This document shows, in pieces, positions 8,648 through 17,512 of a stretch of 64,000 bases of DNA. Under the pieces are notes generated by a model that was given only the letters and a program-made list of their open reading frames with translations, was not told the DNA's origin and ran no database searches. The translations under genes were made by a program, and so were the position numbers. Origin of the DNA: Meiothermus sp. (GTDB lineage Bacteria; Deinococcota; Deinococci; Deinococcales; Thermaceae); NCBI GenBank assembly GCA_026004095.1, contig BPIL01000012.1:1-64000 (forward strand). The letters run 5' to 3'. Position 1 is the first letter of the stretch. The number at the start of each line of letters is the position of its first letter.

Positions 8648-11386
8648 CTACTGACCAATCAAACGCCAGAAACCCTGGTTGCTCGCATTGCTCCCACTCC
8701 CCTGCAAAAAGGTGTTGACCGTCGTACTAAGGGTGGCATTGCTCACCTCCGGGAAGCTGGGCGGACGGTAGGCTGGATCAAGCAACCGCCTATCGTAGGT
8801 GTGATTGGAACGATATCCCCGGAACACCCCGCTTACCACCCCACAGTTAATGGCCCCCAGGCGGTTCTGAATCACACCCCCAAACACCTGAAAACTGCCA
8901 CCATCCTGCAATTGGGTGGCATCGGCGCAGGTATTAAAGGCAGAATTATGCCCACGTACCTCTCCATTCTGGGCCATGACCACACCGTCTACCAGCAAGT
9001 TGCGGTTGCTGTTGCTGGTGATGGATAGATAGCCTCGAGGATCAAGCCGCACATCCTGACCCGCATACAAACCCAGGAGGTTGCGCGGCCACTGGCCAGG
9101 GTCAGCCGGCAGAGGATTGGGAATGGAGTTCTGGTAGCGCAGGTTCGACTGAATCAGGATATTGTTTCTTGCAGCGATAGATAGTTGCTGGTAACCGGCC
9201 ACAGCCCGGCTGTTGCTGGCCTCGCTGGCACTGTTCACATCGCCCACACTGCGTACAGCCAGATCACCGCTGCTGTAAATCACACCATTGAAGCGCCCCC
9301 CGGGGGGCGGCCCCTGGATGGGAGGAATGGCCGACCTGGGCACCGCACTGTTGCTCGAGATAAGGCCGCCGTTGGGAAGGGTCTGAACACCTGCGCTGTT
9401 ATCGGCTATCTTGCTAACCTGGCCCTGCTCATCCACCTCGTAGACCACGGTAATGGTCTGACGTAGGGTGGGCCTGGGGTTCTGGATGATATTAGGGTCG
9501 TTCGGGTTGTTGGTCCAGTAGGTGCGGTAGCGCGGCGTTCCACCACGGGAGCAGTCGATGGTGATGGTGAAACTCTGGGCGTGGGCCATGGAGCCCAAGT
9601 TGAAAAGGTAGTCGGCCAGTTTTTGCAGCTCAGGCAGCCATACCCCGCCGCCGCCACCACCACCGCTGCCGCCGCCACCGCCACCGCCACCACCTCCACC
9701 ACCGCCGCCACCACCTGGGGGAGGTGGCGTGTAGCAATCCCGCTGCACCGCCAGGGCGTATCCGGTGACGTAGGTAGCCGTCACACTGATGCGCTGACGG
9801 CCATTTTCCACGTACACGCGAACGGTTGGCGTTCCCAGATAGCGGCCGGTGTTGTTTTGCAAAACACTGTCGCCTGGCCGAGGCACTGCCGCCGGGTCGA
9901 TCTGCACCGTACCATCTGAAACATTCCTCCAGCCGCTAGAAGCCTGGTTGCTGGTCGAGGCCGTGAACAGACTGCTGTCGATAAAGAACCCAGCGGTATC
10001 GGTAGGGTTGCTTACCACAATCCGCCCGTTGGCATCGCGAAGCAGGTTGCCGTTATCGTCTCTGCTGGTGGTAGGGGTGCCACCGGCCGCGTTCCGCTCG
10101 AAGCGGGTGATGGCATCGCTACCCGGCATGGGTATCGGGTTGCGCTGCCAGTTCACGTCATACAGCCAGGTGCTGGCCGGTGCATCGTCAGCACAAACCA
10201 CCTGGCCCCCGTTTTCATCCCGACACAAAAAGTTTCCCGCTGGGTTGCGCAAACGGGCAAAGCTGGGATTAATCCCTGCAAGCCCGGTGGCCGAGTCGTT
10301 TTCCGGAACGGTTGCAAAAGTGCTGGTGGTGTTACCATCCCCCAGGTAGTAGCCCCTACCAGCCAACCGCTGAGCCTCGGTACAGGTCTCGGCGCCCTGC
10401 TCGCACCCTGCACTACCAAATTGACCACCAAAGTTGAAGGTGGCTGGCGGCGTGCGCTGTTCGAAAGCCCAGCGGCCATTGGTAAAAGCAGGGCCATTTA
10501 CAGTGAAGCCATCGCGCAACACCACCCGACTGCCGTTGGAGCGTACGGTATTGTTTACAAAAAACGCGAAGTAGGAAAAGCTGATGTTTTGGATGGTTAC
10601 ATTGGTAACCCCCAAACTGCTAGCCGCGGACACCCCTCGAGCCACCCGGCGCTCGGCCAGCACCGTGTTTCCCCGCAGGACACGGCCCGTAGCGACAATG
10701 GCGTTGTTCGGATCACCAAACACCAGCACCGGCGCGCCATTTTGGATGACAATGCGCCGCGGCGTAAAATCGACCTGTACCACGTAACGGTCTTCCAAAC
10801 CATCCGACGAACCCAGCACCCCCTCCGAACCCCCCAAGCCCAAGGCCAAGCGTCCCCAGTACTCCGCAGGGTTGCTCACCTGGCCGTTGTATACGGTGTT
10901 ATCGAATAACAAAGGATTGATGAGGATGGTCAGGCGTTCGTTCCCCACCTCAGCCGGAGAACGGGTCGGGTCTATGGGTAAAGCCTCACACAAAGTACCG
11001 GCTTGCATGGCACTCAAGGTGCTCTCGAAGGTGCTCAGGGAAGGCCCGGCTGTGCTGCTGCCGTAGCAGAAGCGGTACAGCGCCTGCACATAGGCCGAGC
11101 GCACAATCGCTGCGTTGGATCCGGACAAATCCACCCTGATCCCCTTGAGGTAATTGAGGGCCGTCTGATAGCTCTGCAGCCCTCTGAGCAAACCAGACTC
11201 CGCGGCAAACTGTGCTCGGTTGGCTAGACCCTGGTTGGTTGCCACCTGGCGGTTGCTCACGGTCAGGCTGGTGGTAATGGAGAGCAGCGAAATAACCATA
11301 ATCAGGGCTACCAAGACCGTGATGACAAGTGCGTTTCCATCGGGTCTCAACCCCATTGGCATTGGCTTAATACGACCTCTTTTCAT
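8648..11386 (-). CDS. Large PilX/ComZ-like pilus tip protein
   Basis: A 912-residue protein with a PilX-type N-terminus: basic MKRGRIKPMPMGLRPDG followed by NALVITVLVALIMVISLLSI, the helix of minor pilins that lack the usual Glu5. The start at 11386 is preferred to an upstream ATG at 11431 because it places the basic leader next to the helix. The long rest has a run of 16 Gly, Ser and 7 Gly about two thirds along, then a region with NSNRNLLVDGVVMAQNGEVRG-like turns suggestive of a beta-solenoid. In Thermus, ComZ is a PilX-like protein with an inserted beta-solenoid at the pilus tip and shares an operon with pilA1-3; this protein is longer than I recall for ComZ. First gene of the operon. Confidence 0.75.
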   Translation of the reverse strand: MKRGRIKPMPMGLRPDGNALVITVLVALIMVISLLSITTSLTVSNRQVATNQGLANRAQFAAESGLLRGLQSYQTALNYLKGIRVDLSGSNAAIVRSAYVQALYRFCYGSSTAGPSLSTFESTLSAMQAGTLCEALPIDPTRSPAEVGNERLTILINPLLFDNTVYNGQVSNPAEYWGRLALGLGGSEGVLGSSDGLEDRYVVQVDFTPRRIVIQNGAPVLVFGDPNNAIVATGRVLRGNTVLAERRVARGVSAASSLGVTNVTIQNISFSYFAFFVNNTVRSNGSRVVLRDGFTVNGPAFTNGRWAFEQRTPPATFNFGGQFGSAGCEQGAETCTEAQRLAGRGYYLGDGNTTSTFATVPENDSATGLAGINPSFARLRNPAGNFLCRDENGGQVVCADDAPASTWLYDVNWQRNPIPMPGSDAITRFERNAAGGTPTTSRDDNGNLLRDANGRIVVSNPTDTAGFFIDSSLFTASTSNQASSGWRNVSDGTVQIDPAAVPRPGDSVLQNNTGRYLGTPTVRVYVENGRQRISVTATYVTGYALAVQRDCYTPPPPGGGGGGGGGGGGGGGGSGGGGGGGVWLPELQKLADYLFNLGSMAHAQSFTITIDCSRGGTPRYRTYWTNNPNDPNIIQNPRPTLRQTITVVYEVDEQGQVSKIADNSAGVQTLPNGGLISSNSAVPRSAIPPIQGPPPGGRFNGVIYSSGDLAVRSVGDVNSASEASNSRAVAGYQQLSIAARNNILIQSNLRYQNSIPNPLPADPGQWPRNLLGLYAGQDVRLDPRGYLSITSNSNRNLLVDGVVMAQNGEVRGHNSAFNTCADATQLQDGGSFQVFGGVIQNRLGAINCGVVSGVFRGYRSNHTYDRRLLDPAYRPPSFPEVSNATLSTTVNTFLQGSGSNASNQGFWRLIGQ
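9644..9715 (-). repeat. Poly-glycine coding tract in the ComZ-like gene
   Basis: Twenty-four codons, read on the minus strand as 16 Gly, one Ser and 7 Gly, made of GGT/GGC triplets and preceded by four Pro codons. It probably encodes a flexible linker between two domains. The run of near-identical triplets could change length by slippage in steps of three without breaking the frame. Confidence 0.9.
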
Positions 11387-11579
11387 AGCCCCCCCAGTTA
11401 TGCGTCTTAGGTACAGATTGGCATAAACCACCCTGATTAATCATCCCCCGGACAGGGGCCTCGCGTTATCTGAGTAACCGCGCTGGTTGCAATTTTGGTG
11501 CAAAAATCACAAAAGCTTTTATACCCAGACCAACAAAGTGCTGGCATCCATCATCGGTGGGTGCTAGTCTAACCCTGTT

Positions 11580-12263
11580 ATGTCCATGGTTGCTCTGTTC
11601 GCCGCCGAAGGCCTCGAGGCCCAGGCTTTGCGCCGCTTGCTAAGCCTAAAAGAGGTCTTGGATGGCCCCTGGATCATCCACCAGGGGACGCTGGGACGCT
11701 ACCCCGTGGTGCTGGTCGAAACCGGGGTGGGCAAGGTAGCCGCCTCGGCCGCGGTGGCCTACGCCAAGGTTCGATTTAATCCTGCGCAGGCTTTCTGGGT
11801 GGGGGTGGCTGGGGCTTTGAACCCCGAGCTCAAAACAATGGATCTCATACTGGCCCAGGACGCCGTACAGTACGACGTGGATATCACGGCTTTCGGACGC
11901 GCCCCAGGCGAGCTGGCCACCGGGGAACGCTTTATCCCCGCCGATGCCGGCCTCACCTCCAAAGTCTTGCGCACGGCTCAGTCCCTGGGTCTGCCCATCC
12001 GCCTGGGGCGCATCGCCAGCGCCGACCGCTTTCTAGCCCACCGCAACGAGGCTGAGGAGGTGCGACGGGTATTCGCCGCCGACGCGGTCGAGATGGAGGG
12101 GGCCGCTGCTTTGTGGACGGCCAAACGCCTGGGCCTGCCCATGGCCCTGCTGCGGGCCATTACCGACCAGGCAGGCAGCGAGGCTCCCATCGCTTTTGAA
12201 ACCTTTTTAGAAAGCGCCTCCGAACGTCTGGCACAGCTAATCGGCCAGGTCTTGAGCAGTTAG
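11580..12263 (+). CDS. mtnN: 5'-methylthioadenosine/S-adenosylhomocysteine nucleosidase
   Basis: A 227-residue cytosolic nucleosidase of the MTAN/Pfs group; it removes adenine from MTA and SAH, supplying S-ribosylhomocysteine to LuxS. Visible marks are the N-terminal AAEGLEAQALRRLL segment with the active-site Glu, GVGKVAASAA, GVAGALNPELKTMD, the VEMEGAAALWTA signature and the catalytic Asp in AITDQAGSEAP. It is divergent from the pilin operon; the 193 bp between holds promoters for both sides and an imperfect dyad GCGTTA...TAACCGC near 11463-11480. It stands apart from luxS by the pilin operon only. Confidence 0.94.
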   Translation: MSMVALFAAEGLEAQALRRLLSLKEVLDGPWIIHQGTLGRYPVVLVETGVGKVAASAAVAYAKVRFNPAQAFWVGVAGALNPELKTMDLILAQDAVQYDVDITAFGRAPGELATGERFIPADAGLTSKVLRTAQSLGLPIRLGRIASADRFLAHRNEAEEVRRVFAADAVEMEGAAALWTAKRLGLPMALLRAITDQAGSEAPIAFETFLESASERLAQLIGQVLSS

Positions 12264-12310
12264 AAAGACAGCCGCTTGCAGGCCATAAAAAGCACCCAGG
12301 GCTGCCAGGG

Positions 12311-12338
12311 TTTGTGGGCAGGGGGCTCAGGGTATACT
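12311..12338 (+). promoter_or_regulatory. Candidate promoter for prs
   Basis: TTTGTG (12311-12316), 16 bp, TATACT (12333-12338), about 60 bp before the prs start. The -10 box is strong and the -35 box weak. Confidence 0.4.
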
Positions 12339-12399
12339 GAAAGCACCAGATTATTAGGAAGACAGGGTCGGCTGTGCAGGTACTCGAGGAGGAGACAGC

Positions 12400-13395
12400 A
12401 TGGGGGGCGCATCCGTAACAGAGTGGCTGGGTTCAGAGCAAGCAGAAGAAAGACAGCACGCCAGTGGGGGGCGGGTCAAGCTGTTTTGCGGCAACGCCAA
12501 CCGCCCCCTGGCCGAGGCAGTGGCCCGGGCCCTGGGCATCCCCCTTGGCAAGGCCGTCGTGGAACGCTTTCCCGATGGCGAGGTGCAGGTGCGGCTTCTG
12601 GAGAGCATCCGCGGCGACGATGTGTATCTGCTCCAGTCCACCGCCCCCCCGGTCAACGACCACTTGATGGAACTCCTGGTACTGGCCGACGCAGCCCGGC
12701 GTAGCAGCGCAGGGCGTATCAACGCGGTGATCCCCTATTTCGGCTACGCGCGCCAGGACAAGCAAACCCAGGGCCGCGAGCCCATCACCGCGCGCCTGGT
12801 AGCGGGCCTTTTGGAACATGTGGGCATCCACCGGGTAATTACCGTAGACCTGCATGCCCCGCAGATTCAGGGCTTCTTTTATCAGCCGGTGGACGAGCTT
12901 TCGGCGGTGCGGCTCTTCGCCGAGTACCTGGAGCAACAAAACCTCACCGAGAACGCCGTGGTGGTCTCGCCCGATTCCGGGCGGGCCGAGCAGGCCCGGC
13001 GGCTCTCCGAGCGCCTGAACCTACCGCTGGCTATTCTCGCCAAACGCCGCACCGGCCCCCGCGAGACCCAGGTGAGCTATGTAATTGGGGACGTGGCCGG
13101 CAAGCGCCCCCTGATTATTGACGACATCATCTCCACCGGCGGCACCATCCGGCGCGGGGTGGAGGCCCTGGTGGCAGCAGGCGCGGCCCCGGAGGTGATC
13201 GTGATGGCCTCACACGCCGTGCTGGTGGGCAATGCCCGCGAGAACCTGGCCCACCCTGCCATCCGCGAGGTGGTTTTTACCGATACCATCGCACTTAATC
13301 CGGCCCTGGGCTATACCATCCTGCCCACCGCCCCCCTGCTGGCCCAGGCCATCCGGCGGGTGCATACCAATCAGTCGGTGAGCGTGCTCATCTAG
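12400..13395 (+). CDS. prs: Ribose-phosphate pyrophosphokinase
   Basis: A 331-residue cytosolic enzyme making PRPP from ribose 5-phosphate and ATP, for purine, pyrimidine, histidine and NAD synthesis. Class I PRPP synthetase marks are present: NRPLAEAVARALG, RFPDGEVQVR, the flexible loop YFGYARQDKQTQGREPI, the metal-binding TVDLHAPQIQGFF and the PRPP loop LIIDDIISTGGTI. The start has a GGAGGAG site and gives a roughly 25-residue extension before the conserved VKLFCGNANRP compared with most family members. The 3' end overlaps the convergent subtilase gene by 4 bp. Confidence 0.96.
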   Translation: MGGASVTEWLGSEQAEERQHASGGRVKLFCGNANRPLAEAVARALGIPLGKAVVERFPDGEVQVRLLESIRGDDVYLLQSTAPPVNDHLMELLVLADAARRSSAGRINAVIPYFGYARQDKQTQGREPITARLVAGLLEHVGIHRVITVDLHAPQIQGFFYQPVDELSAVRLFAEYLEQQNLTENAVVVSPDSGRAEQARRLSERLNLPLAILAKRRTGPRETQVSYVIGDVAGKRPLIIDDIISTGGTIRRGVEALVAAGAAPEVIVMASHAVLVGNARENLAHPAIREVVFTDTIALNPALGYTILPTAPLLAQAIRRVHTNQSVSVLI

Positions 13396-15026
13396 GGGGC
13401 TCGAGTCAGATCCAGCAGGCCCCGGCCCTGGGCCTCCTCGGGTGCACCAAGGGTGGTTGGGTTGGTGTAGTTGGCAAGAAAAGCAAGCTCGAGCGCCTCC
13501 GGGGTAAGGGGCACCAAGCTGGTGGCCTGCCAAATAACCGCCACCGCCCCGCTCACAATGGGCGCGGCAAACGAGGTGCCGGTATACTCCCTCGAGCTGC
13601 CCGCAGGGCTCAGGCTCAAGACCCGCTCGCCGGGGGCCACCAGATCCACGAAGTCGCCCTGGCCGCTAAAGCTACTCACCCGCAAGGTGCCGGAGTAATC
13701 CCCCACCGCCCCCACACTGAACAGCCCCTTGAGCACGGTCATGGAGCGCCCTGGCTCGCGCCGCACGGAAAGCCCCCGGCTGCCGCCAAAGGAGGCCGGG
13801 AAGTGGTGCAGCACCCCGCGCTTGCTGCTGCGGAGGGCCCAGTCGTTGCCGGCTGCCGCTACCACCGAGATCCCGTTGATGCCGCGCTTCATCAGGGCAT
13901 CCTTGAGGATGATGTAGACGATCTCGCTGGGGGTGTCGCTGCCCAGGCTCAGGTTGAGCACCAGCCGCTCCTGGGGGTTCTTCTCCGCATAGGCCACCGC
14001 GTGGCAGATACCGCGGATGACCGCCTCGAGCCGGCACTTCCCGTCTTTGTCACAGCTCTTGATGGGCAGGACGCCGGCCCCTGGGGCGATGCCATAGGTC
14101 GCATGCGCGGCCAGCGCCGCCGCCGCGGTGCCGTGCCCCACCACCACCCCGCCCCGGGTGTATTCGTCTAGCCCAGGGTTGGGCGCGTCTGGATTGACAA
14201 AGTCGGCCCCGCCGCTCCGCAGGGTCAAGCCGGTCAAGTTACTAACACCGGAATCCACCACCGCGATGGTGGTTCCCACCCCGGTATAGTTGCTTCCCTG
14301 CCGCGCTTTTACGGCTTTACGAGCGTTGATGGGTTTGGTATCCGGGGAAGGGTCGGTTAGGATGGTGGGGTCGAGATCGTGTCCAGAAACCGGATCAATC
14401 CCTAAAACCCCATCCACATCCACAACAGAACTCCCCCCGCTCTGCTCGAGCCGCTCGAGCAAGGCCCCGATGGAAACAGGGCTGGTCAGCCTGGCTGGGT
14501 CGCGCGCTACCCTAACCAACCTACCGGCACAGGGGCCCGAACTGCCACCCAGCGGAACCGATTTACTCCCCCCCGAAAACGGAACGACCCGCAAACCGCC
14601 ATCTGCGATTTTCTGTTCGAAACCGCTATCAGGAACCGAGGGTTGAATAACGGCCAGGGCTTCGGGTTCGGGTTGTTCGAACACAGTCTGGCCCAGCACG
14701 GTGAGACTCCCGGTCACCCGGTTGGCCCCTTCCACAATTTCAAAATTCTGCGGCCCCCCCCAAAAGTTGTCGGGCACTTTGAAAATCACCACGCTGCCTG
14801 CTCCCGAAGGAGCGGGCTCAGTGCGCACTTCCAGCGGAACCTCCGCCAGCTTCGCTGTCGGGGTCGAACGCGATGTCCAGGGAATGGTTACCCTCACCTC
14901 TTCCATCCAGGTAGCCCTGCGGGGTGAGGGGTAGACAGTACCCGTAACGGGTGGCCCAACCATCTCCCCAGTGGGGCCACAACCAAGCAAACTCGCCAGC
15001 AAAAAAGTGAGGATTCCCCATCGCAT
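13392..15026 (-). CDS. Subtilisin-like serine protease, secreted lipoprotein
   Basis: A 544-residue S8-family protease. The signal MRWGILTFLLASLLGCG has a lipobox with Cys16, so it is probably anchored to an envelope membrane. Residues about 20-230 form a prodomain region; the catalytic triad follows in order: Asp in TIAVVDSGVSN, His in VVGHGTAAAALAA, Ser in YTGTSFAAPIVSGAVAV. A cysteine-containing segment (LPIKSCDKDGKC) lies between. It is encoded 70 bp downstream of the SARP-type regulator on the same strand and has its own predicted regulator-dependent promoter (15085-15118) overlapping the end of that gene. Confidence 0.92.
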   Translation of the reverse strand: MRWGILTFLLASLLGCGPTGEMVGPPVTGTVYPSPRRATWMEEVRVTIPWTSRSTPTAKLAEVPLEVRTEPAPSGAGSVVIFKVPDNFWGGPQNFEIVEGANRVTGSLTVLGQTVFEQPEPEALAVIQPSVPDSGFEQKIADGGLRVVPFSGGSKSVPLGGSSGPCAGRLVRVARDPARLTSPVSIGALLERLEQSGGSSVVDVDGVLGIDPVSGHDLDPTILTDPSPDTKPINARKAVKARQGSNYTGVGTTIAVVDSGVSNLTGLTLRSGGADFVNPDAPNPGLDEYTRGGVVVGHGTAAAALAAHATYGIAPGAGVLPIKSCDKDGKCRLEAVIRGICHAVAYAEKNPQERLVLNLSLGSDTPSEIVYIILKDALMKRGINGISVVAAAGNDWALRSSKRGVLHHFPASFGGSRGLSVRREPGRSMTVLKGLFSVGAVGDYSGTLRVSSFSGQGDFVDLVAPGERVLSLSPAGSSREYTGTSFAAPIVSGAVAVIWQATSLVPLTPEALELAFLANYTNPTTLGAPEEAQGRGLLDLTRAP

Positions 15027-15084
15027 CGTCTACCTCCAGCCAGAGTGTTTCGTCCAGCAGGTACGCGCTCAGTGGCATGGGTAA

Positions 15085-15118
15085 ATGCTTGCAGAGCTAG
15101 CCTGAACGCTCCATGAAC
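15085..15118 (-). promoter_or_regulatory. SARP-type direct-repeat promoter 1 (subtilase)
   Basis: On the minus strand: heptamer GTTCATG (15118-15112), 4 nt GAGC, heptamer GTTCAGG (15107-15101), 10 nt, then AAGCAT (15090-15085) in the -10 position. The two heptamers start 11 bp apart. The first 14 nt, GTTCATGGAGCGTT, are identical to the sites at 52373 and 54287. The heptamers lie in the last codons of the regulator gene (RAFMERSG and stop). The -10 match is the weakest of the four sites. Confidence 0.62.
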
Positions 15119-17475
15119 GCCCGCAAGAGATCCCTGTGCTGCTGGGCCAGGTCGTAGTTTCCTGCATTCTCTGAGACCGCAATGGCCTCCCTCCAGACTT
15201 CGATATCCCCATCCAGTTCGGCCAAGTTACCCAGGGCCATTGCCAATACGTTGACCTCCCCGGCTTCTCGCGCGGCTTGAATGGCACGGTGGTAATAAAT
15301 CCGGGCAGTATCCAGTTCTTTTGTGATGTGATAAACAACGCCTATGTTGTTCTGAGCCAGGGCCACCTGTCTCAGATTGCCCGATTCCTGGGCAACCTGC
15401 TCGGCTTGCTGGTAACTTTCCAAGGCCTCCACGAAGCGCTTTTGTCGTTCAAATTCTTTCCCAAGGTTAATCAGTATTTGGGCTTGAACCCTGGGGTTGT
15501 CTTTTGCTATCTCAAATACTTCCCGGTAGACCTGCTCAACATCTTCTCCCATTCTTGAACGCACCACAGCCAGGTTGTTCAATGCGCCCAAACGCCGGTT
15601 TTCATCCCCCAAAGCCAGCCAGAGTGCAGCCGCACGACGGAACGCAGATGCCGCATTCTGGAAATCGCCCCTGGCATGAAAAATCAAGCCCAGCGTGTTC
15701 TGCGCCTCGGCCCTGGCCTCAATTCCACCCGACAGGGCTCGCTCAGCGCAGGCCTGGGCCTCGTCGGCCCGGCCCAAACGATGGTAGAGGGTGGCTTTGA
15801 GGGCCAGGTGCTCGGGAGTATCCGGCATGAAGCGCATCACTTCCAGGGCTTCTTTGTACAGGCCTGCTCGCTCGAAGGCGCGGGCCCGCAGCAGGGTGAT
15901 CTCGGGGTGGTTGGGTGCTTCCTTCAGTTCTTCGGCCGCACGCCTGGGGAAACCCCGGCGAATCAGCTCCTGGGCCCAGGTGATATAGGCCTGATGAAGC
16001 CGGGGTAAATCGGCATCCTCAAGCAGGGCCTTGGCGCGGCGATAAAGCGGGAGGGCCTGTTGAGGCTTGAGCAGGCGGGCCAGCCCCAGGCTGAGTCTGG
16101 CCTCGAGGGTGGGGCGCTCGGCGATGTAACGCCGGGCCGCCTCGCGCCCGAACACAGCCCCGCTGAGGTCAATCAGACCGGCTGAGAGGAGGGTATCCAC
16201 GGCCTGGGCCATCTCACTGGCGCTCAGATTGAGTGCCTGCCGCACCAAAAACAGATCCGGGGTTTCCAGCAAGGCCAGGCCCATGTAGACCTGGCGCGCC
16301 TGCTCGCTTAAGCCCAGGAGGCGGGCTTCCAGTGCGGTCTGGATGGGTTCTCCCCGCAACCAGGCCCCCACCAGGGCCGGGATGCCCCCGGTGGCCTCGA
16401 GGGCACCGGGAAAACCAGCCAGTTCTTCGGCGGTAAGGGGTTCTAGCTCCAGCAGCTTATCTATGGCAAAAGGCGGCGCATCCCGACCCGCAATCACCAC
16501 CCGTATGGGGGGACGCAGGCTGCGCAAACGGGTCAAAATCCGCTGGCTTTCGCCATCCATCTGCTCCCAGTCATCGAGCAAAAGGTTTTCGCGCAACTGC
16601 ACTGCCCGCCGCAGCAAAGCCTCCTCACCGCCCTGCAGGTTTTCCAGCAGGGGCTCGAGCGTGGCATAGGGCAGCCCAGACCGGGCTGGCAGGTAGAGCC
16701 AGCCCGTGCGCGCCGCCAGCTCGTGCAACAGGGCCGTTTTGCCAAGCCCGGCCCCACCCCGCACCCAGGCCCAGGCCCCCTCCTCCAGGGCCAGCAGGGC
16801 CGCCAGCTCGCGCTCCCGCCCCACCAGCTCCTGGCGCAGGCGGCCCCGCGCGGCCTGGCTCGAGCCCCCCAGGGTAATCCCCAGTTCCCTGGCCTCGCGC
16901 TCGAGGGTCTTGGCCAGGGGGTGCTCGCCCGCCAGCAGCAGGCGGTAGACCCTGGGCAGCTCCTCGGGTTCCAGGGGCGGCGCCCCGGCCACCCGGTAGG
17001 CCTGCTCAGCATAGCCCGCGGCCTCGGTAAAGTTGGCCTGGGTGGCCGCTTTCTCAGCCAGCACCAAGCAGGCCTGGCGCACCTCACGGGCCAGGCGCTC
17101 GCGCACCTCGTAGACCCACTCCTCGAGCTCGCTCCCCACCTCGCCCGATCGCAACCCCTCGGCAAAGGGCCCCTTGTACAGGGCGATGCCCTCCTCCCAA
17201 CGGCCCGCCCGCAGCGCATCCTGTAAGGCCAGGGCGTCGCACTCGAGGTCTACCCAGGCCCGGCTCTCGTCGCTGTAGGCCACCCCCAGCTTGCGCAGCT
17301 TGGCCAGCGCCACCGCCAACGAGTTCAGCGGATCGGCGGCCTCCGGCCAGAACAGCTCGGCCAGAAAGCGCCGGGGCTTGGGGCCTTCCAAAGCCAGGTA
17401 GGCCAGCAGCAACAGGGGCTTCTCACGCCCAAAGTTGCTCCCGGCCAGCCGCAACCCCCCCAGCGTGTGCAGCAT
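15097..17475 (-). CDS. SARP/BTAD-type transcriptional regulator with ATPase and TPR domains
   Basis: A 792-residue regulator. The N-terminus MLHTLGGLRLAGSNFGREKPLLLLAYLAL is the winged-helix start of the SARP (AfsR/DnrI) group, followed by a bacterial transcriptional activation domain (GRWEEGIALYKGPFAEGLR...VYEVRERLAREVRQACLVLAE). A P-loop NTPase follows (VRGGAGLGKTALLHELAA), then many TPR units in the C-terminal half. The ATG at 17475 is chosen because the conserved motif starts there. No ribosome site is seen, and a TACACT box ends 6 nt before the ATG, which would give a leaderless mRNA. Such proteins bind direct repeats next to a -10 box; four candidate sites are in this window. Confidence 0.85.
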   Translation of the reverse strand: MLHTLGGLRLAGSNFGREKPLLLLAYLALEGPKPRRFLAELFWPEAADPLNSLAVALAKLRKLGVAYSDESRAWVDLECDALALQDALRAGRWEEGIALYKGPFAEGLRSGEVGSELEEWVYEVRERLAREVRQACLVLAEKAATQANFTEAAGYAEQAYRVAGAPPLEPEELPRVYRLLLAGEHPLAKTLEREARELGITLGGSSQAARGRLRQELVGRERELAALLALEEGAWAWVRGGAGLGKTALLHELAARTGWLYLPARSGLPYATLEPLLENLQGGEEALLRRAVQLRENLLLDDWEQMDGESQRILTRLRSLRPPIRVVIAGRDAPPFAIDKLLELEPLTAEELAGFPGALEATGGIPALVGAWLRGEPIQTALEARLLGLSEQARQVYMGLALLETPDLFLVRQALNLSASEMAQAVDTLLSAGLIDLSGAVFGREAARRYIAERPTLEARLSLGLARLLKPQQALPLYRRAKALLEDADLPRLHQAYITWAQELIRRGFPRRAAEELKEAPNHPEITLLRARAFERAGLYKEALEVMRFMPDTPEHLALKATLYHRLGRADEAQACAERALSGGIEARAEAQNTLGLIFHARGDFQNAASAFRRAAALWLALGDENRRLGALNNLAVVRSRMGEDVEQVYREVFEIAKDNPRVQAQILINLGKEFERQKRFVEALESYQQAEQVAQESGNLRQVALAQNNIGVVYHITKELDTARIYYHRAIQAAREAGEVNVLAMALGNLAELDGDIEVWREAIAVSENAGNYDLAQQHRDLLRAFMERSG

Positions 17476-17512
17476 AGCTATAGTGTACGGAACCGGAGCG
17501 CTACATGCGCCG

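Noticed and set aside
14818-15078. Small minus-strand frame starting MPLSAYLLDETLWLEVDD near the subtilase promoter.
   Set aside because: It mostly overlaps the subtilase gene in another frame and lacks a ribosome site or any recognised domain. Its ATG is close to the predicted transcription start, so a leader peptide cannot be fully excluded.
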